Positions 43,735-51,872 of a stretch of 64,000 nt of DNA are shown here, one piece after another. Numbering within the stretch: position 1 is the stretch's first letter; each line of letters opens with the position of its first letter. Below the pieces are notes generated by a model that was not told the DNA's origin, made no database searches, and worked only from the letters and a program-made list of their open reading frames with translations. The stretch is taken from NCBI RefSeq assembly GCF_900110215.1, contig NZ_FOCX01000004.1, forward strand, positions 1 through 64,000. The letters are read 5' to 3'. This stretch comes from Halorientalis persicus. GTDB taxonomy: Archaea; Halobacteriota; Halobacteria; Halobacteriales; Haloarculaceae. A program made the translations under genes and the position numbers.

Positions 43735-44609
43735 GGTGCCGCGAGGTTCGACTCGGTCCCGCCGGGAACGTCCTCGTCACGGACACCCCGGAACCACACA
43801 CCGATCAGGAGCCACGGCAGCCCGAACCCGACAGCGAGCGCGACGAGGCCCGTCGTCGCCGGGAGCGTGACCGTGGCGACGCCGAGTCCCGCCGCCGACC
43901 CGCCACCGAGCAGGACCGGCACCCGTCCACCGGCGTCGGCGAGCACCGTCGCGACCGCCTGTAACCCCTGCGCCACGACCAGCAGCGACGCCGGGAGCAG
44001 GAGAGCCTGTCCGGTGTCGGGTGCCCTCACGGTCACGGCGAGCCCGAGCGCCCCCGGAATCGCGAGCCACGCACCCGCCGTCGCCAGGGGTCGAACCAGC
44101 GTCGCGCGCTTGTATCGCGTGTGGACCGCCCAGACCCCGAACAGCGCGACCACCGGTGCGGTCGACAGGAGGAGACCCGTCAGGCCGGCCGGCGAGCCAC
44201 CGAGCGCGAGGTCCGCGGCCGCCAGCAACCAGAGCACCCCCGCGAGGACGCCACCGCGGGCGCTCCACCGGACGATCCCCGCCGGCGTCGCCGTCAGGTG
44301 GAGTGCCCGCCGCCCGACCAGCGTCGCGACCGCCAGCATCCACGTGGTCAGAAACAGGACGAACGCCAGCGCGGCGTAGTACAGCGCCGACCGGTCGACA
44401 CCGGGGATCACGACGAAAAAGCCGAAGATCGCGACGGTGACGACCAGTCCGACTACCAGCCCGCGCCGGGCCTTCGCTCGGACGTGCAGCGCCTCGACCA
44501 GCGCCGTCTTTCCGCCCGGACGGTCGGGGCGTGGGTCACCGCCAGTGCCGCCGCCAGCGTCGGTCGCCGTCCCGCCGTCCGAACTCGCGTCCCCGCTCTC
44601 GTCTGTCAC
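43731..44609 (-). CDS. Multi-pass membrane protein of unknown function
   Basis: A 292-residue protein with a disordered acidic/Gly-rich N-terminus (about 1-30) and seven or eight hydrophobic segments. The segment ALHVRAKARRGLVVGLVVT leads into the first one. I do not recognise a characterised family. The GTG at 44609 is chosen as start because the reading upstream lacks coding character. It shares a CTAG stop with the PhoU/TrkA_C gene. Confidence 0.6.
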   Translation of the reverse strand: MTDESGDASSDGGTATDAGGGTGGDPRPDRPGGKTALVEALHVRAKARRGLVVGLVVTVAIFGFFVVIPGVDRSALYYAALAFVLFLTTWMLAVATLVGRRALHLTATPAGIVRWSARGGVLAGVLWLLAAADLALGGSPAGLTGLLLSTAPVVALFGVWAVHTRYKRATLVRPLATAGAWLAIPGALGLAVTVRAPDTGQALLLPASLLVVAQGLQAVATVLADAGGRVPVLLGGGSAAGLGVATVTLPATTGLVALAVGFGLPWLLIGVWFRGVRDEDVPGGTESNLAAP

Positions 44610-44646
44610 ACTCCGACTAGTGACTCCCGGGCAAAAATCGCGTCGG

Positions 44647-44730
44647 TCCACCTGTCCTCCTCGGGGTCGATCCCGGTAGTCGCGACCCGCTCGGGCAAAG
44701 ACGTCCCCAGACACCGGAGATTTCTGGCGG
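44647..44730. repeat. Dispersed intergenic element, copy C
   Basis: It contains CTCGGGGTCG, then CGCGACCCGCTCGGGCAAAG, then ACGTCCCCAGACACC and GGAGATTTCTGGCGG. The last 36 bases match 58125-58160 at 33 of 36 positions by eye. It sits between the starts of two divergent genes. Confidence 0.55.
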
Positions 44731-44883
44731 CCAGCAAGTCGCCGGATGCTGGACGATGAACCGTCTCGAATTGCTCGGCGAATCCACGGTTCGTCCCGTG
44801 ACGAAATCGAACTCGCCCCCGGTTCCGGCAGGGCGTGGAACATATCGAATCTCCTAAGACCGTGCAACCGCGCTGTGGTGATA

Positions 44884-45840
44884 ATGACCAGCCTCGGCAC
44901 GGCGACTGCGGCCCCCGGCGAGATCGACACCGGGCGGCTGTTCGTCGGCGAGACCCGTGACGGCACCGAGGTCGGACTGCCGGTCGCGGTCGTCAACGGT
45001 GCCGACAGCGGGAAGACGCTCTACGTGCAGGCCGCAAGCGACGGCGACGAACTCAACGGCGTCGGCGTGATCCAGCGCCTCGTCCCCCAGCTCGACCCCG
45101 ACGAGATCGCCGGCACCATCCTGATCGTCGGGATCGTCAACTACCACGCCTTCCAGGTCGCCGAACACCGCAACCCGGTCGACGACACGAAGATGAACCG
45201 GACCTACCCCGGCGACGAACGGGGCACCTCCAGCGAGCGCATCGCCGCCGCCACCTTCGACGCCGCCACTCGCGCCGACCTCATTCTCGATCTCCACCAG
45301 GGCTCGACCTCCCGGATGATCGACGAGTGCCGCGTCCGGTGTGGCCCGCGCCACCGCCTCCACGAGGAGTGTCTCGAACTCGCCAAAGTCTTCGGCTGTG
45401 GCTACATCCTCGACCAGAAAGGCCCCGACGGCCAACTGGCCCGCGCCGGTCCCGACGACGGCATCCCCACTATCGACCCAGAGCTGGGGGGCTGTGTCGG
45501 CTGGGACGAGACCTCCATCGAAATCGGCGTCCAGGGCGTCCAGAACGTGCTCGCGTACTACGGCTTCACCGACGAGACCCACGTCCCCGACCCCCAGACC
45601 CGCGCCAGCGGCTTCGAGCAGTACGGCGCGCCCGCCGGCGGCCTCGTCTCCTTCGAGAAGGATCTCGGCGATCGTGTCTCCCGCAACGATACTCTGTTCG
45701 AGATCACCGACGTGTTCGGCCAGCCCAAGGCCGAAGTCACCGCCGACTCTCAGGGCGTGTTCTGGCGCACTCGCCGCCTCCCGCAGGTCGCGACCGGCGA
45801 GTACGTCTGTTCAGTCGGGACGGACGTGGACAGCTATTGA
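44884..45840 (+). CDS. Aspartoacylase/succinylglutamate desuccinylase family protein
   Basis: A 318-residue zinc-carboxypeptidase-like hydrolase. The second Zn-ligand region is DLILDLHQGSTSRMIDE, and RNPVDDTKMNRTYPGDE is the substrate-binding Asn-Arg region. The usual first ligand motif HGxExxG is replaced by AASDGDELNG. A beta-rich C-terminal domain (about 235-318) has GAPAGGLVSFEKDLGDRVS. The substrate is unknown. The start at 44884 is taken as ATG; upstream reading is non-coding. Confidence 0.78.
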   Translation: MTSLGTATAAPGEIDTGRLFVGETRDGTEVGLPVAVVNGADSGKTLYVQAASDGDELNGVGVIQRLVPQLDPDEIAGTILIVGIVNYHAFQVAEHRNPVDDTKMNRTYPGDERGTSSERIAAATFDAATRADLILDLHQGSTSRMIDECRVRCGPRHRLHEECLELAKVFGCGYILDQKGPDGQLARAGPDDGIPTIDPELGGCVGWDETSIEIGVQGVQNVLAYYGFTDETHVPDPQTRASGFEQYGAPAGGLVSFEKDLGDRVSRNDTLFEITDVFGQPKAEVTADSQGVFWRTRRLPQVATGEYVCSVGTDVDSY

Positions 45841-45903
45841 TTCTCGTCCGCCGTTCTGTGTGCTACCAAAATAGCGAACTGGAAGGCGTGTCTGGTATCG
45901 GCC

Positions 45904-46413
45904 ATGTTACCGGAAATGCGTAGCGACGCGACGTGGTCCTTCCGCGAAGGTCGAGCTATAATCGAACAGAAAGGGCTACTCGATGACCTACCGACTATCG
46001 CAGGGGCGTTCGATGCGCACGGCGGGGGAAACCAGAATTACACCGCTCGGGCCGACGAACTCAATCCGCTGGGTTGGGAACAGGAGGTATCCGCGCAGTT
46101 CGAGGCGTTCACGGCCGACGGAACCGCCTCCCGTCGTGCGAGTTTCGACGCGTACAAGGACGGTGTGTTACTCGAACACGAGCGCGGTGAGCAGATGCGT
46201 GCGAACTGGCATCTGCTCAAAATGGAGGCGGCGTACCGGGACCCCCGTGGGTTCGACGACAGATACCACGCAGACGTTGCCGTCCTTCTCATTCCCGATT
46301 ACGTTAATTTCCCGACGCTAGAGCGAACTGAAAACGACGTGCAGGCTGTTTTGGCGAACTACTTCGGATTCTCCATCCCGCTGTTCGTCTGGCAGTACCC
46401 AACAGAGGACTGA
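45904..46413 (+). CDS. Orphan protein with possible PD-(D/E)XK nuclease-like core
   Basis: A 169-residue soluble protein of unknown function. The segment RASFDAYKDGVLLEHERGEQ followed by MRANWHLLKMEAAYRD and YHADVAVLLIP resembles the layout of BglII/BstYI-type restriction enzymes, where an Asp, an acidic ExE/ExK pair and a hydrophobic strand form the active site. The resemblance is by eye only. No methyltransferase is adjacent. Codon use is less G+C-biased than in its neighbours, suggesting recent acquisition. The start could be ATG 45904 or ATG 45916. Confidence 0.5.
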   Translation: MLPEMRSDATWSFREGRAIIEQKGLLDDLPTIAGAFDAHGGGNQNYTARADELNPLGWEQEVSAQFEAFTADGTASRRASFDAYKDGVLLEHERGEQMRANWHLLKMEAAYRDPRGFDDRYHADVAVLLIPDYVNFPTLERTENDVQAVLANYFGFSIPLFVWQYPTED

Positions 46414-46518
46414 CTACCGTATCCTCGTCTAGTAGCTTCCGGATAATCTCCACACCTCGGTCAGAGATCACTGGATGCTGTTACTCATCCCCGACCGCAC
46501 CACGACCGCTTCCACACT

Positions 46519-46560
46519 CCACAGAAAGTACTTACCGCTGACAGCTACAGCACCCGCATG
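46519..46560 (+). repeat. 42-base upstream element, copy 1
   Basis: CCACAGAAAGTACTTACCGC continues through TGACAGCTACAGCACCCGC to the ATG at 46558. It is identical to 47112-47153 except for one base (G versus A). GAAAGTACTTACC lies about 30 bases before ATG and could be the promoter core. Confidence 0.75.
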
Positions 46561-47043
46561 GACTGGGACCGGGGGACGTGGCTGGTCGCCGTTGGAATTC
46601 TCATGCTCGCCGTCGCGGCTGTCGGCGGCTTCGTCGTCTTCGATTCCGACTACGTCCACGAACTCCAGAACGACTCTGCGGCGTTCGACGCCTCGACGGA
46701 GGGGCACCTCCACTACGCGAACCTCTCCGAACGCGGGCAGGAAGCCGTCGACCGGACCATCGAACGGGGCGAATACGTCGTCGAAAGCGAGGCCGAGACC
46801 GCACCCGAGTTCATGTATATCGATGATGGCGATGGCCGGTACGTCGTCCAGCGCGACGGCCGTGCCTACGAGATCACGACGCACCGGGAGGGGCCCGGGA
46901 TGGGACTCCTCTGGTTCCCTGCGATGCTCCTCTTGCTTCCGCTGGGGATGGCGGGGGCCGCTTGCATCGTGGCCGGGATAACTCTCGTCGCGTTCGATGC
47001 GTACCGACGGCGAACCGCGGACAGACCGCCTGACGAGAACTGA
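46558..47043 (+). CDS. Membrane protein of a tandem pair (first)
   Basis: A 161-residue protein with an N-terminal membrane segment (LVAVGILMLAVAAVGGFVVF), an extracytoplasmic domain (about 27-115), and a C-terminal membrane hairpin (LLWFPAMLLLLPLGMAGAAC). The central motif HYANLSERGQEAVDRTIERG then EYVVESEAETAPEF is nearly the same in the next gene. Function unknown. Each gene of the pair has its own copy of the same upstream element. Confidence 0.65.
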   Translation: MDWDRGTWLVAVGILMLAVAAVGGFVVFDSDYVHELQNDSAAFDASTEGHLHYANLSERGQEAVDRTIERGEYVVESEAETAPEFMYIDDGDGRYVVQRDGRAYEITTHREGPGMGLLWFPAMLLLLPLGMAGAACIVAGITLVAFDAYRRRTADRPPDEN

Positions 47044-47111
47044 ACTCTTTCACCACCCGGGGTGCGTTGGCCCGTCCTCCTGCCAGCAGCACTGCGTCCG
47101 CATCTGCACCG

Positions 47112-47153
47112 CCACAGAAAGTACTTACCGCTGACAGCTACAGCACCCACATG
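47112..47153 (+). repeat. 42-base upstream element, copy 2
   Basis: This is the second copy of the element at 46519-46560, 41 of 42 bases identical, again ending at the ATG (47151) of its gene. Both copies keep the same distance to the start codon, which points to promoter function. Confidence 0.75.
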
Positions 47154-47606
47154 GACCTCGGCCGCGGGCGACTCATGGTGTTCGTCGGTGTCGTCTTGAT
47201 CGTCGCCGTCGCCGCCGGTGGATTCGTCCTGTGGGATACCGACTTCGTCCACCGTGGCGAACCCGCCTCGGACGAGTTCAACGCGTCTCAGAAGGGCCAC
47301 CTCCGCTACGCGAATCTCTCGGAACGCGGACGGACAATCGTCGACCGAACCGTCGAACGCGGCGAATACGTCGTCGAAAGCGAGGGCGAGACTGCGCCCG
47401 ATTTCAGATATACGACTGATCACTCGGGTCCAGGGATAGGTTGGTACCTCGTCCAGCGCGACGGTCGAGTCCACGAGATCACGACGTACCGGGACAGCCC
47501 GGGCTTCGTGGCTCCGGTTCTGACCATGGTGGTACTGTTTCCCCTCGCCATGCTCGGGAGCGCGCTCCTGGCGTTCGGTGCGTGGCGGCAGCGAAACGAC
47601 GACTGA
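47151..47606 (+). CDS. Membrane protein of a tandem pair (second)
   Basis: A 151-residue paralogue of the preceding gene with the same plan: an N-terminal membrane segment, a domain containing RYANLSERGRTIVDRTVERG then EYVVESEGETAPDF, and a C-terminal hydrophobic hairpin ending in a basic tail. Conservation is highest in the central motif and lower at both membrane ends. No family function is known. Confidence 0.65.
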   Translation: MDLGRGRLMVFVGVVLIVAVAAGGFVLWDTDFVHRGEPASDEFNASQKGHLRYANLSERGRTIVDRTVERGEYVVESEGETAPDFRYTTDHSGPGIGWYLVQRDGRVHEITTYRDSPGFVAPVLTMVVLFPLAMLGSALLAFGAWRQRNDD

Positions 47607-47612
47607 CGCGAC

Positions 47613-48920
47613 CTATCGCTCGGGATGCGTTTCCCCGTCGAACCCACCTCTCACTAACGGCTTCGCGATATGCCGTCGCGCACACGGCGGGACCTCGTAC
47701 CACCCGCGTTCGAGGTCGCGCGCTATCGACTGTTCGACCTTCCCGTCGGCGCTGGTCCCGCAGTCCCGACAGCGATACCCCGCGTTCGCGCCCGCACTCT
47801 TCATCGACCGCCCGCACTCGGGACAGTCCGGGGTGACCAGTGCCGTGGTATTCAGGTCGCGAACGGCGAACTTCTCCAGCTTGCAGGTCCCCTCGCTGAC
47901 CTCCCCACAGACGGTCAGACGGTCGCCCACGCGGAGCGCGCGCACGCGGTCACGAAACCGCTTGGTCGGCTCGAACGCCGCACACCGGAGCGTATCGACC
48001 GCCGCGTCCGGGAACCCGAGCGTGAAGAAGACGTGCCCGCCCTCCCAGGTTTCGGGCCCCTCGACGACCTCCCCGGTGACGCGGACGGCCTGATCCTCGG
48101 CGATGCTGTCCGGCTCGACGCTCCGGAGGTGCTGATCGGTCCCCTGATTCGTGACGAACGTCGCCCGGCGCGCGACGGGTTCGCTCTCGATGGCTTCGGC
48201 GGCCGCCTCGACGCTCTCGCGGTCGTCACCGCGGATGCCGTACAGCACCGGGCCCGGTGTATTCGGGACACAGACCGCTTCCCCCTCGCCGCGGTCCACG
48301 GTGTCCCAGATGTCGGGGTAGAACTCTTCGGCCACCGAAAAGACCGATTCGGGGTCCACGTCCCGCTCGCTCCCCCAGCGCTCGCGCTCGCGGTAGGTCA
48401 GGCACTCGTAGGTCCAGTCCGCGGGCTGGGCCACGGGACCTCTATCGCTCAGTCCCGCCCACGCGCCGGCGGCCGCGCTCGCACCGACGAGCCCGCGACC
48501 GTTCCCCCAGCCCCGGTAGCGGTAGCCACCCGCGTCGAGGGGGTCGCGCACATCGGTCTCGGGGTCCAGAACCTCCTGGATCGCCCGCCTGGGGAGCGTT
48601 CGGAGCCAGTCAGACTTCGCGCCGAGGTCGTCCTCGGTCACCACGACGCCGGGATTGGTCCGGTCGTCGGCGGTCTCGGCGGTCTCGTCCACGAGGGTCG
48701 TCGCCAGCTCGAAGGCCTCGTCGACGCCGAGATCACAGTGGACTGCCAGCGCGGCGTTGCCCCGCGTCTTGTACTCGACGGCCGGGTTGAGTCGGATCAA
48801 GAGCAGGCGCTCGACGTTGCCGCCCGCCCGGCGCACCCGCTCGGCCAGCACGGCGGCGGCGTAGGTCGTACACATCCCCTGGGTCCGGGAGTCGGTGTCG
48901 TCCAGGCCGACGATGGTCAC
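47613..48920 (-). CDS. tiaS: tRNA-Ile2 agmatinylcytidine synthetase
   Basis: A 435-residue archaeal enzyme that puts agmatine on C34 of the AUA-reading tRNA-Ile. The N-terminus is MTIVGLDDTDSRTQGMCTTY with the ATP/Mg-binding DDTD. RLNPAVEYKTRGNAALAV and GLVGASAAAGAW belong to the catalytic part. An OB-fold region (about 270-355) and a C-terminal zinc ribbon (CPECGRS...CRDCGTS, about 368-393) follow. All parts of the family are present. It is divergent from the HTH regulator gene. Confidence 0.92.
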   Translation of the reverse strand: MTIVGLDDTDSRTQGMCTTYAAAVLAERVRRAGGNVERLLLIRLNPAVEYKTRGNAALAVHCDLGVDEAFELATTLVDETAETADDRTNPGVVVTEDDLGAKSDWLRTLPRRAIQEVLDPETDVRDPLDAGGYRYRGWGNGRGLVGASAAAGAWAGLSDRGPVAQPADWTYECLTYRERERWGSERDVDPESVFSVAEEFYPDIWDTVDRGEGEAVCVPNTPGPVLYGIRGDDRESVEAAAEAIESEPVARRATFVTNQGTDQHLRSVEPDSIAEDQAVRVTGEVVEGPETWEGGHVFFTLGFPDAAVDTLRCAAFEPTKRFRDRVRALRVGDRLTVCGEVSEGTCKLEKFAVRDLNTTALVTPDCPECGRSMKSAGANAGYRCRDCGTSADGKVEQSIARDLERGWYEVPPCARRHIAKPLVRGGFDGETHPER

Positions 48921-49030
48921 GGCCGCCCCTTCCGGGCCGCCGGAGTAACGCGTTTCGGACCCATCACACTATATGAATCTATCGGCGAAGAACCTCGAAA
49001 ACCGCCGGACGGGGCGTGTCCCGCCGTCAC

Positions 49031-49042
49031 AAACGTTTTATG
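49031..49042 (+). promoter_or_regulatory. TATA box of the HTH regulator gene
   Basis: AAACGTTTTATG lies 25-36 bases before ATG 49067. An AT-rich ACACTATATGAATCTATC (48967-48984) further left may serve the divergent tiaS gene. Confidence 0.45.
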
Positions 49043-49066
49043 CGAGGGATTACTAAAGTATCGCTG

Positions 49067-50029
49067 ATGTCACGATCCGCACTGGTCGGTAACGTCACCG
49101 CGATGTTGCGGGACGCGGGGTTTCTCGTCAGCGACCGGTGTGCGATCCGGCCCAAGAGCTTCGACGTCGCGGCCCGCCGCGGTGAGGACACGGTACTGGT
49201 CAAGATCCTCGGCAACATCGACGCCTTCGACGCCAAGACCGGCGCGGAGATGCGTCGGCTCGGCGAGTACCTGCGCGCGACGCCCGTGGTGATCGGACTC
49301 CGGACACGCGACGAGGACCTCAAGCCCGGCGTCGTCTACTTCCGCCACGGCGTCCCGGTCCTCTCGCCCGACACCGCGATGGACCTGTTCGTCGAGGAAG
49401 TGCCGCCGCTGATCTACGCCGCGCCCGGCGGCCTCTACGTCAACATCGACAGCGAGGTGCTGGCCGACGCCCGCGAGGAACGAGACTGGTCGCTGGGCCG
49501 TCTCGCCCAGGAACTCGGCGTCTCCCGTCGGACCGTCTCGAAGTACGAGGACGGCATGGACGCCTCTGTCGACGTGGCCACCCAGCTCGAAGACCTGTTT
49601 GAGGCTCCCCTCACCTCGCCCGTCGACGTGATCGACGGGGCCGACGAGGTCCGCGAGGACGAACCGATGCCCGAGGACCCCGAGGTCGACCCCGACGACG
49701 CACCCGTCGTGGCCGTCCTCACCCGCGTCGGCTTCGACGTCCACCCGACCGACCGCGCGCCGTTCAAGACGATCAGCGAGGAGAAAGACCGCGAACAGCG
49801 GATGCTTACCGGCCACTCGGAGTTCACCGAGACCGCCGAGAAGCGCGCCCGGATCATGTCCTCGGTGGGCCGGGTCACCCGGACCACCTCGATCTACGTC
49901 GTCGACCGCGCTCGCCAGGAGTCCGTCGACGGCACCGCCCTCATCGAACGCGAGGAGATCGAGAACATCCGGGACGTGGAAGACCTGAAGGATCTGATCA
50001 AGGAACGGGCCGACGAGACGCCGGCCTGA
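49067..50029 (+). CDS. Archaeal XRE-type HTH transcriptional regulator (COG1395-like)
   Basis: A 320-residue protein. The N-terminal domain (about 1-120) has [20 protein letters not shown] and a nuclease-fold-like core ([24 protein letters not shown]). An XRE helix-turn-helix (about 138-192) reads [20 protein letters not shown] then [10 protein letters not shown]-terminal domain (about 215-320) follows. This architecture is that of the archaeal putative regulator family COG1395. Targets are unknown. The start at 49067 is fixed by the TATA box spacing. Confidence 0.82.
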   Translation: MSRSALVGNVTAMLRDAGFLVSDRCAIRPKSFDVAARRGEDTVLVKILGNIDAFDAKTGAEMRRLGEYLRATPVVIGLRTRDEDLKPGVVYFRHGVPVLSPDTAMDLFVEEVPPLIYAAPGGLYVNIDSEVLADAREERDWSLGRLAQELGVSRRTVSKYEDGMDASVDVATQLEDLFEAPLTSPVDVIDGADEVREDEPMPEDPEVDPDDAPVVAVLTRVGFDVHPTDRAPFKTISEEKDREQRMLTGHSEFTETAEKRARIMSSVGRVTRTTSIYVVDRARQESVDGTALIEREEIENIRDVEDLKDLIKERADETPA

Positions 50030-50075
50030 TCCCGCGGAGCGCACCGCTTTTGTGACACCGAGTTGAACGGTCGGT

Positions 50076-50330
50076 ATGGGACTGTTCGATGCCGACGAGC
50101 AGGGGTCCGACTACGACGCATCGGAGTTCGAGGTGACCGACGAGTCGCCGTTCGAGGGCGATTCCGACGCGGGGCCGGACCTCGCCCTGGCCCGGATTCA
50201 CGACGAGAACCTCGACGGCACGCTCAAACGCGTCATCGACCACAAGGCCGGCGTGATCGTCTACGCCTACGACAACGGTCTGGCGGCCGTCCCGATCAGT
50301 CAGACGGATCTGCAGATCGAACGGAAGTAG
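50076..50330 (+). CDS. Small acidic haloarchaeal protein of unknown function
   Basis: An 84-residue acidic protein with a disordered N-terminal third and a more structured end (LDGTLKRVIDHKAGVIVYAY then DNGLAAVPISQTDLQ). No family is recognised with confidence. It follows the HTH regulator by 46 bases on the same strand and may be co-transcribed. A strong hairpin block lies after its stop. Confidence 0.6.
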   Translation: MGLFDADEQGSDYDASEFEVTDESPFEGDSDAGPDLALARIHDENLDGTLKRVIDHKAGVIVYAYDNGLAAVPISQTDLQIERK

Positions 50331-50336
50331 CGGAAT

Positions 50337-50374
50337 GCTGTCGCGGTGCGGTCGCGGTGCGGTCACCGCCAGCA
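50337..50374. repeat. GCGACCGCAC intergenic repeat, copy 2 (inverted)
   Basis: Its reverse complement begins TGCTGGCGGTGACCGCACCG and continues with a second GACCGCACC unit. It matches 11076-11118 apart from a six-base gap after TGCTGGCGGT. As in copy 1, it stands next to perfect G+C-rich hairpins. Confidence 0.6.
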
Positions 50375-50375
50375 T

Positions 50376-50503
50376 CCGGCGCGCGGAGCGCGCCGGTTCG
50401 CCGAACGCGAGCCTGAGGCTCGCGTTCGGGTAGTTTTTATACTAAATTTTTGCGAGGAGCGGTTGCGCGCCGGGGGCGCGCAACCCGACGAAGTAAAAAT
50501 TTA
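50376..50503. terminator. Three consecutive perfect hairpins, bidirectional terminator
   Basis: Hairpin 1 spans 50376-50396 (8-bp stem). Hairpin 2 spans 50401-50429 (13-bp stem, loop TGA). Hairpin 3 spans 50461-50485 (11-bp stem, loop GGG). T-rich GTAGTTTTTATACTAAATTTTTG separates 2 and 3 (50430-50452 region), and AAGTAAAAATTTA follows 3. TAAATTTTT (50443-50451) and AAAAATTTA (50495-50503) form an outer inverted repeat. The block separates two convergent genes and offers T-tracts on both strands. Confidence 0.75.
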
Positions 50504-50746
50504 GGCGTACGTGTTCTCGAGATACTCCACGATGTCGTCGGACTCGGGCATCCCGTCGACGCCGTTGTCGGGATCGACGAGGACGGGGACGCCGGTCTGG
50601 CCGCTGATCTCTTCGACTTCGGTGCGCTCGCTGTGGCTGCGCGGGACCATGTGGGACTCGTAGTCCAGATCCAGTTCGTCCAGTTTCTTCGTGACCTTCG
50701 CACAGTACGGACACCCCTCGAGTTCGTAGAGTTCCAGGTTTGCCAT
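50501..50746 (-). CDS. Glutaredoxin-like protein
   Basis: An 81-residue thioredoxin-fold protein with a CPYC active site (Cys12, Cys15), the cis-Pro segment GVPVLVDPD and an ESDDIVEYLENTYA end. It resembles the CPFC protein at 38.8 kb but is shorter and classical in spacing. It probably reduces disulfides with gamma-glutamylcysteine or thioredoxin as partner. The stop codon lies inside the terminal A/T repeat of the adjacent terminator. Confidence 0.88.
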   Translation of the reverse strand: MANLELYELEGCPYCAKVTKKLDELDLDYESHMVPRSHSERTEVEEISGQTGVPVLVDPDNGVDGMPESDDIVEYLENTYA

Positions 50747-50867
50747 CGACCGAATTACGGGGTACAGCCTCAAAGGCCCAACGGTGCTGTGCGGGTCACA
50801 CATAACCCCGTTGGCCGCTGTCGGCGGTCCAAAAACGGTTTTGCTGTGGGTCCTGAATAGTGTTGGC

Positions 50868-51866
50868 ATGGCAACACGACGGTCCCTGCTTGCCAGATGC
50901 GGACAGGCAACGGCGGTCGGTACCCTCCTCGGCGTCGCGGGCTGTGTCGAGCGCTCGGTGTCCGGGAGCGGTGGCGACCCGGACCCGGAGACCGAGACGA
51001 ACCCGGAGACAGAGACGGAAGAACCCGCGGCGACCGAGTCCGACGACCAGTCGAGCGACGAACGGCCCGACTTCGGCGGGCACCTCGACGACGCAAACGG
51101 CTTCGACGGGACGGTGGTGGACCGGACCGGCCAGGAGACGGTGACGGTGACGGTCGGCGTGGGCGAGCACACGTACGCGTTCGACCCGCCGGCGGTCCAC
51201 GTCGACAACGGGACGACGGTGCGATGGGAGTGGACCGGCGACGGCGGCGCACACAACGTCGTCTCGGCCGACGACGGACCACTCGACTCCGGGGCCGTGG
51301 TCGGCGACTCGGGCGTCCAATACGAGTTCACGTTCTCCGAAGACGGTGTCTACAACTACACCTGCCTGCCCCACCGGGGCGTCGGGATGCTCGGCTCGGT
51401 CGTCGTCGGCACCGACTACCCGACGACCGACGAACCTCTCCCTGCCGAGGACGACCACGACACCACCGACGAGCAGGGCCACTACCTCGACGATGCGAAC
51501 GGGTACGACGGTGGCAGACCTGCCGACAGACGGGCACAGGGCGTCGTGACGATCGACGCCGGAGCCGGCGAAGATGGGTTCGCGTTCGACCCCGTAGACG
51601 TCGTCGTCGACGTGGGGACGACGGTGCGATGGGAGTGGACCGGCGACGGCGGCGCACACAACGTCGTCGCCCGGGACGGCACGTTCGACTCCGGATCGCC
51701 CGAGGCCGGCGACACCGCCGCCTTCGAGTACACGTTCACCGACGTGGGGAGTCACATGTACGCCTGCAAGCCCCACGAGGCGCTCGGGATGAAAGGCGTC
51801 ATCACGGTCGCGCCGGCGCGAGAGGCCAGCGACACGGCGACGACAGTAACTCCTGACGGAGAATAG
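50868..51866 (+). CDS. Halocyanin with two blue-copper domains
   Basis: A 332-residue Tat lipoprotein: RRSLLARCGQATAVGTLLGV then AGC, an acidic Glu/Thr-rich linker, then two cupredoxin domains (about 65-180 and 205-315). Each has type 1 copper ligands: GAHNVV His, then YTCLPHRGVGM (domain 1) and YACKPHEALGM (domain 2) giving Cys, His and Met. Halocyanins are membrane-anchored extracellular electron carriers. A 54-base segment is identical in both domains. It is convergent with the second copper-protein gene. Confidence 0.9.
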   Translation: MATRRSLLARCGQATAVGTLLGVAGCVERSVSGSGGDPDPETETNPETETEEPAATESDDQSSDERPDFGGHLDDANGFDGTVVDRTGQETVTVTVGVGEHTYAFDPPAVHVDNGTTVRWEWTGDGGAHNVVSADDGPLDSGAVVGDSGVQYEFTFSEDGVYNYTCLPHRGVGMLGSVVVGTDYPTTDEPLPAEDDHDTTDEQGHYLDDANGYDGGRPADRRAQGVVTIDAGAGEDGFAFDPVDVVVDVGTTVRWEWTGDGGAHNVVARDGTFDSGSPEAGDTAAFEYTFTDVGSHMYACKPHEALGMKGVITVAPAREASDTATTVTPDGE

Positions 51867-51872
51867 GGCGGC

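Noticed and set aside
47670-49067. 465-codon frame antisense to tiaS
   Set aside because: tiaS has a full set of family motifs on the other strand, and the antisense product shows none.
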